DNA of 6,433 bases, taken from assembly GCA_903819605.1 (NCBI GenBank), contig CAIJEA010000628.1, positions 1 to 6,433 of the forward strand. The letters are read 5' to 3'. The translations under genes were made by a program, and so were the position numbers. Below, one piece after another: positions 6,255 through 6,433 of the stretch; position 1 is the stretch's first letter, and each line of letters begins with the position of its first letter. The notes beneath the pieces are model-generated. The model was not told the DNA's origin. It worked only from the letters and a program-made list of their open reading frames with translations, and did not search any database. This stretch comes from an uncultured cyanobacterium (GTDB lineage Bacteria; Cyanobacteriota; Cyanobacteriia; Pseudanabaenales; Pseudanabaenaceae).

Positions 6255-6305
6255 CCAAAAACCAGTTAAAAGTTTTGCAAAGCAAAACTTTTAACTGGTT
6301 TTTGG
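6255..6305. repeat. Perfect 24-bp hairpin with AAA loop (hairpin D)
   Basis: 6255-6278 and 6282-6305 are exact inverted copies around AAA; the left arm begins CCAAAAACCAGTTAAAAGTT. With one bulged base the pairing extends through a further AAT/ATT. The right arm contains the stop codon and last codons of the minus-strand gene at the window edge; the rest fills the gap before the oxidoreductase gene. In mRNA it would form a strong stem between two probably co-transcribed genes. No good T-run follows in the gene direction. Confidence 0.82.
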
Positions 6306-6433
6306 GATTTCGCCTAAAATCACATCACCTGATAATCGTTGATACAGCAAAGCGCCCGTCCAAATCGTAGGAGCAAACCCAGGGTAGCCAGATGAAGCAT
6401 TACAAAAATAGAAATGATTGAGTGAGGTTTCGT
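6291..6433 (-). CDS. C-terminal end of a probable FAD-dependent oxidoreductase (partial)
   Basis: Only the last 46 codons and the stop are in the window; the 5' part lies beyond the right edge. The open frame reads NHFYFCNASSGYPGFAP, then TIWTGALLYQRLSGDVILG, and ends EIPKTS with TAA at 6291-6293. A hydrophobic strand ending in Cys, then a glycine-rich turn and a helix with a final L.GD, resembles the C-terminal FAD-contacting end of flavin oxidoreductases, and the neighbour downstream is a flavoprotein too. This assignment is tentative because the diagnostic N-terminal GxGxxG is outside. The last four residues (PKTS) and the stop are encoded by one arm of hairpin D, so the native C-terminus may have been replaced or extended when the repeat arrived (inference). 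Confidence 0.55.
   Translation of the reverse strand, partial: ETSLNHFYFCNASSGYPGFAPTIWTGALLYQRLSGDVILGEIPKTS

Overview
The window looks like chromosomal DNA of a cyanobacterium. Nine perfect copies of the HIP1 octamer GCGATCGC are present (starts 504, 2243, 2284, 2401, 3361, 3711, 3737, 5039, 5185). The DNA is AT-rich, and the protein types (response-regulator/histidine-kinase fusion, a ferredoxin-plus-HTH regulator of the CnfR/PatB type) fit that group. A Pseudanabaena- or Leptolyngbya-like genome is a guess from style only.

Layout. Positions 1-995 (minus) hold the N-terminal 331 codons of a soluble receiver-HisKA-HATPase kinase that runs off the left edge. Positions 996-1963 are about 970 bases with no intact gene. 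They contain a decayed start of an IS256-family transposase (1296-1417), then two abutting miniature inverted-repeat elements, each bounded by TA (1456-1548 and 1551-1650), then an AT-rich leader. Positions 1964-3598 (plus) encode a 544-residue protein with two N-terminal iron-sulfur cysteine sets and a C-terminal helix-turn-helix, read as CnfR/PatB, the low-oxygen activator of nitrogenase genes. A terminator-like hairpin follows it. Positions 3749-4889 are a 1.14 kb ISKra4-type insertion sequence with both terminal inverted repeats still visible but a transposase gene broken by several frameshifts and a stop. Positions 4963-6219 (minus) encode an intact FAD-dependent oxidoreductase of the COG2907-like type. 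Upstream of it, in the same direction, 6291-6433 is the last 46 codons of another protein, probably also a flavoprotein.

The most unusual structure is in the spacers. Three near-perfect hairpins with 3-base loops (1580-1620, 4894-4940, 6255-6305) share pieces of arm sequence in different combinations. The last overlaps the stop codon and final residues of the right-edge gene. Together with two IS remnants and two TA-bounded miniature elements, this shows a genome whose spacers are heavily remodelled by small mobile or palindromic repeats.

No single operon links the genes. The kinase and the regulator are divergent and separated by the repeat-rich spacer. The two right-hand genes are probably co-transcribed. 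No nif genes are visible, so the link of the CnfR-like protein to nitrogen fixation rests on its architecture alone. No clearly new defence or metabolic system was found; the repeat structures are the best leads.
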